A stretch of 8,574 bases of DNA from Candidatus Altimarinota bacterium (lineage in GTDB: Bacteria > Patescibacteriota > Gracilibacteria > CAIRYL01), in NCBI GenBank assembly GCA_027053135.1, contig JALUEA010000098.1, positions 1-8,574 on the forward strand, written 5' to 3'. The position numbers and the translations under genes were made by a program. The notes below the pieces were generated by a model. It was not told where the DNA came from and made no database searches. It was given only the letters and a program-made list of their open reading frames with translations. Shown here one piece after another: positions 6,050 to 8,574 of this stretch (positions within the stretch are counted from its first letter, which is position 1; every line of letters begins with the position of its first letter).

Positions 6050-6053
6050 TCAA
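6024..6053 (-). promoter_or_regulatory. Probable tRNA-Asp promoter
   Basis: On the minus strand TTGATT (6053-6048) is followed after 18 bases by TAAAAT (6029-6024); a perfect TATAAT (6034-6029) partly overlaps the latter at 13-base spacing. Either -10 would give a start near 6017-6022 and a leader of about 20-25 bases before the tRNA. The inverted-repeat arms cover the spacer and the start region. Confidence 0.4.
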
Positions 6054-6090
6054 TCCTTTTTTGCAGAATTTCAAGGAACTGTATTGTTAA

Positions 6091-7239
6091 TTATTTCATA
6101 TATTTTATAACAGCTTTTTTTACATTTTCTGCTACTGATTTATCAAGTGGAGATGGAATAATGTTTTCCTCACTTGGATTTTTGATAGAATTTGCAATTG
6201 CATCAGCAACAATCATAAATATTTCTGGTGTAATACTTCGTGCTTGAATAGCAAAAAGTCCTGCAAAAAGTCCTGGAAAGGCAACCACATTATTGACTTG
6301 ATTTGCAAAATCACTTCGTCCCGTGGCAACAATTCTTGCTCCTCCTGCTTTTGCTTCATCTGGGAAAATTTCTGGTGTAGGATTTGCCATTGCAAAAACA
6401 ATAGCGTCTGAATTCATATTTTTAATATCTGTTTTATCGATAACACCTGGTTTTGATACTCCGATAAAAATATCGGCATTTTTGAGAGCGTTATGAATAT
6501 CTCCTTTTTCATCTAAAGATGATTTTGATAAAATATCTTTTTTCTCAGTATTTAAGTCAGTTCTATGTGATCCAATTATTCCTTTTGAATCTGTCATGAT
6601 GATATTTTTCCCACCAGCTGTCATAATAAGTTTTGCAATAGCTATTCCTGCAGCACCTGCACCTGAAATAACAATTTTAACATCATTGATATTTTTTCCT
6701 ACTATTTTTAACGCATTTTTGAGTGCTGCAACAACGACAATAGCAGTTCCATGTTGGTCATCATGAAAAATAGGAATATTAAGTTTTTCTTTTAATTTTT
6801 TTTCAATTTCAAAACATCGTGGTGCAGAAATATCTTCAAGATTAATTCCTCCAAAGCTGGGAGCAAGTCGAACAATAGTTTCTATAATTTCATCTGTATC
6901 TTGTGTATCAAGGCAAATAGGAATGGCATCTACTCCTCCAAATTCTTTAAAGAGTAAACATTTTCCTTCCATTACTGGCATAGCTGCTTCTGGTCCAATA
7001 TTTCCAAGTCCTAATACTGCTGATCCGTCAGAGATAACAGCTACTGTTCGTCCTCTCCATGTAAGATCAAAACTTCGTTCTTTTTCTTGTGCAATGATTT
7101 TGCATGGTTCTGCTACTCCTGGTGTATATACCGTTGATAGATCATCAAGTGTTTCTATTGGAGTAACTGATTGTATAGACATTTTCCCTTTATATTTTTT
7201 ATGGAAATCTACTGATAATTGTGCATAGTTTTTAGACAT
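6091..7239 (-). CDS. Malic enzyme (malate dehydrogenase, oxaloacetate-decarboxylating), short NAD-type
   Basis: Oxidatively decarboxylates malate to pyruvate and CO2, reducing NAD(P); cytoplasmic. At 382 residues it matches the short bacterial malic enzymes (about 375-410), without the phosphotransacetylase domain of long MaeB proteins. Visible sites: VYTPGVAEPC (37-46) with catalytic Tyr38, GLGNIGPEAAMPVMEGK (77-93) with catalytic Lys93, INLEDISAPRCF (132-143) and FHDDQHGT (158-165) with the metal-binding acidic residues, the Rossmann motif GAGAAG (193-198), ANPTPEI (285-291) and ATGRSDFANQVNNV (305-318). Asp217 in TDSKG, at the end of the second Rossmann strand, suggests NAD rather than NADP, though this is inferred. 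The ATG at 7239 gives a typical MSKNYAQLSVDFH start; no Shine-Dalgarno sequence is visible. It lies 36 bases after serA on the same strand and is probably co-transcribed. The next feature downstream is the inverted repeat before tRNA-Asp. Confidence 0.95.
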   Translation of the reverse strand: MSKNYAQLSVDFHKKYKGKMSIQSVTPIETLDDLSTVYTPGVAEPCKIIAQEKERSFDLTWRGRTVAVISDGSAVLGLGNIGPEAAMPVMEGKCLLFKEFGGVDAIPICLDTQDTDEIIETIVRLAPSFGGINLEDISAPRCFEIEKKLKEKLNIPIFHDDQHGTAIVVVAALKNALKIVGKNINDVKIVISGAGAAGIAIAKLIMTAGGKNIIMTDSKGIIGSHRTDLNTEKKDILSKSSLDEKGDIHNALKNADIFIGVSKPGVIDKTDIKNMNSDAIVFAMANPTPEIFPDEAKAGGARIVATGRSDFANQVNNVVAFPGLFAGLFAIQARSITPEIFMIVADAIANSIKNPSEENIIPSPLDKSVAENVKKAVIKYMK

Positions 7240-7275
7240 AGGTATTGTATAAAAAGAAGTGTAAATAAAATATTT

Positions 7276-8520
7276 TTATAATTTTCGAACTTTTATAGTT
7301 CCTTCAATTTCTTTCAGTTCGGTAATAATATCAGAAATATTTTCTTTTGATTGTTTTAGGTTAACATCTAAAATGCAGTATCCGACTGAATTATTTGTTC
7401 TGAGAAATTGTCCTTCTATATTGATGTTTTTGTCAGAAAAAATACGGTTAATTTGTCGCATAATGCCTGGAACATTGTTATGAATATGATTAAGTCGTAC
7501 TGTTTCATTTTGTGCTGGAATATTCATTGTTGGCATGTTAACACTTCCATCAGTTGATCCATTTTGTACTACTTTGATTAATTTTTTTGAAACACTTATC
7601 CCAATATCTGTTTGTGCTTCTATAGTACTTCCTCCGATATGAGGTGTTAGTAATACATTTTTATGTTTTGTCATTTTTGATACGAATGGTTCTGCATTTG
7701 ATGCAGGTTCTTCTGGGAACACATCAAGTGCGGCTCCACAAATTTTTCCAGAAATGAGTGCTTCATCTAACGCATCTATATCAACAACTGATCCTCGTGC
7801 GTAATTGATTAAAAACGATCCATCTTTCATTTGAGATAGTGTTTGTTTGTTAATAAGATTTCGTGTTTGTGGAATTTCTGGGACATGAAGTGATACAACA
7901 TCACATGTTTGGAGGAGTTCTTCCATTGTTTTACATGCAATAGCATTTCCAATTCGAAGTTTTTCTTCTACATCATAATAATAGACATCCATTCCAAGAT
8001 CACTTGCCATTACACCTGCTTGTACTCCAATATTTCCATATCCAATAAATCCGATTTTTTTTCCTCGAATTTCATATGAATTTTTTGAAGATTTTGACCA
8101 AATTCCGTTATGGGCATCAATATTTTTTTCACTTAATCCTCTCATAAGGCTAATAGTAGCTCCAATAACAAGTTCTGCTACACTTCTGGTATTTGAGAAT
8201 GGAGCGTTAAAGACGGTTATTCCTTTTTCTTGTGCTGTTATTAAATCGACTTGATTTGTTCCAATACAAAAACATCCAATAGTAATAAGGTCTGGAGCAT
8301 TATCTAATACTTTTTTTGTTATATGTGTTTTGGATCGAATCCCTAAAATATGTACTGGTTTTTCTTGTAATTTTGCAATAAGTTCATCTTCTCGGAGTGC
8401 ATGGGTAATATATTCTACATTTTCTGATCCGTATTCTTTTTCAAAAATACGAACTGCTGTTTTACTTACTCCTTCTAATAATAACACTTGAACATCTGTA
8501 TTTGGGTTATTTTTTTTCAT
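7276..8520 (-). CDS. serA: D-3-phosphoglycerate dehydrogenase with ACT domain
   Basis: Catalyses the first step of serine synthesis, oxidising 3-phosphoglycerate to 3-phosphohydroxypyruvate with NAD. At 414 residues it is colinear with the short E. coli-type SerA (410) rather than the long Bacillus/Mycobacterium type. The segment IGCFCIGTNQVDL (81-93) and the block NAPFSNTRSVAELVIG (105-120) are nearly identical to E. coli. GYGNIG (160-165) is the NAD site. Catalytic Arg242 (ARGSVVD), Glu271 (FPEEPAS) and His294 (TPHIGGS) are all present. The C-terminal ACT domain (about 342-414) keeps the serine-contacting His and Asn in HIHNNVPG (345-352) and the Asn in NINIEGQ (365-371), so serine feedback inhibition is likely. 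No Shine-Dalgarno sequence precedes the ATG at 8520, and I find no clear promoter in the 54 bases to the window edge. serB and serC are not seen; the malic enzyme gene follows. Confidence 0.97.
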   Translation of the reverse strand: MKKNNPNTDVQVLLLEGVSKTAVRIFEKEYGSENVEYITHALREDELIAKLQEKPVHILGIRSKTHITKKVLDNAPDLITIGCFCIGTNQVDLITAQEKGITVFNAPFSNTRSVAELVIGATISLMRGLSEKNIDAHNGIWSKSSKNSYEIRGKKIGFIGYGNIGVQAGVMASDLGMDVYYYDVEEKLRIGNAIACKTMEELLQTCDVVSLHVPEIPQTRNLINKQTLSQMKDGSFLINYARGSVVDIDALDEALISGKICGAALDVFPEEPASNAEPFVSKMTKHKNVLLTPHIGGSTIEAQTDIGISVSKKLIKVVQNGSTDGSVNMPTMNIPAQNETVRLNHIHNNVPGIMRQINRIFSDKNINIEGQFLRTNNSVGYCILDVNLKQSKENISDIITELKEIEGTIKVRKL

Positions 8521-8574
8521 GAAAATATGTAAAATAATAAGAATAAATTTGGATAGGATGGATTGCCCATAAAT

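Noticed and set aside
1..8574. UGA read as glycine (code 25, Gracilibacteria/Absconditabacteria)
   Set aside because: No TGA is a stop here, but none occurs in frame in any of the eight genes either, and glycine is encoded by ordinary GGN codons throughout.

Overview
The window is AT-rich bacterial chromosome (by eye about 70% A+T) with eight protein genes and one tRNA. Seven of the protein genes and the tRNA lie on the minus strand; only a secreted-type nuclease gene lies on the plus strand. The proteins are bacterial housekeeping types: HflX, SufE, NadC, E. coli-type SerA, short malic enzyme and an ArsB/NhaD permease. No gene start has a convincing Shine-Dalgarno sequence at normal spacing. 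The seven visible stop codons are five TAA and two TAG, with no TGA. Together these suggest an AT-rich, possibly uncultivated bacterium that relies little on SD pairing. The lineage cannot be fixed from this window, and the standard bacterial code explains every reading frame.

Layout, read along the minus strand from the right edge. serA (8520-7276) is followed after 36 bases by an NAD-type malic enzyme (7239-6091), probably one transcription unit. Then comes tRNA-Asp(GUC) (5998-5922), preceded by a promoter-like segment buried in a perfect 13-bp inverted repeat. A nearly perfect hairpin at 5879-5907 lies between the convergent tRNA and nuclease genes and looks like a bidirectional terminator. 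The nuclease (5119-5841, plus strand) has a membrane anchor, a tandem-repeat linker and a staphylococcal-nuclease domain. Overlapping, back-to-back extended -10 promoters separate it from sufE. sufE (5018-4602) and a class I O-methyltransferase (4576-3953) form a two-gene unit. A good sigma70-like promoter (3941-3912) then precedes hflX. Its leader carries a terminator-like hairpin plus nine T residues, which could act as an attenuator. hflX (3808-2480) overlaps nadC (2487-1537) by 8 bases. After a 205-base gap an ArsB/NhaD-type permease (1331 to beyond the left edge) runs off the window.

Functionally this is mostly core metabolism and maintenance: serine synthesis, malate to pyruvate, NAD synthesis, Fe-S cluster sulfur transfer, a ribosome-associated GTPase and ion transport. 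I see no new multi-gene system. The points most worth a second look are the possible hflX attenuator, the repeat-linker nuclease with alanine codon use unlike its neighbours beside a tRNA gene, the inverted repeat around the tRNA-Asp promoter, and the HflX that lacks the usual glycine-rich linker motif.
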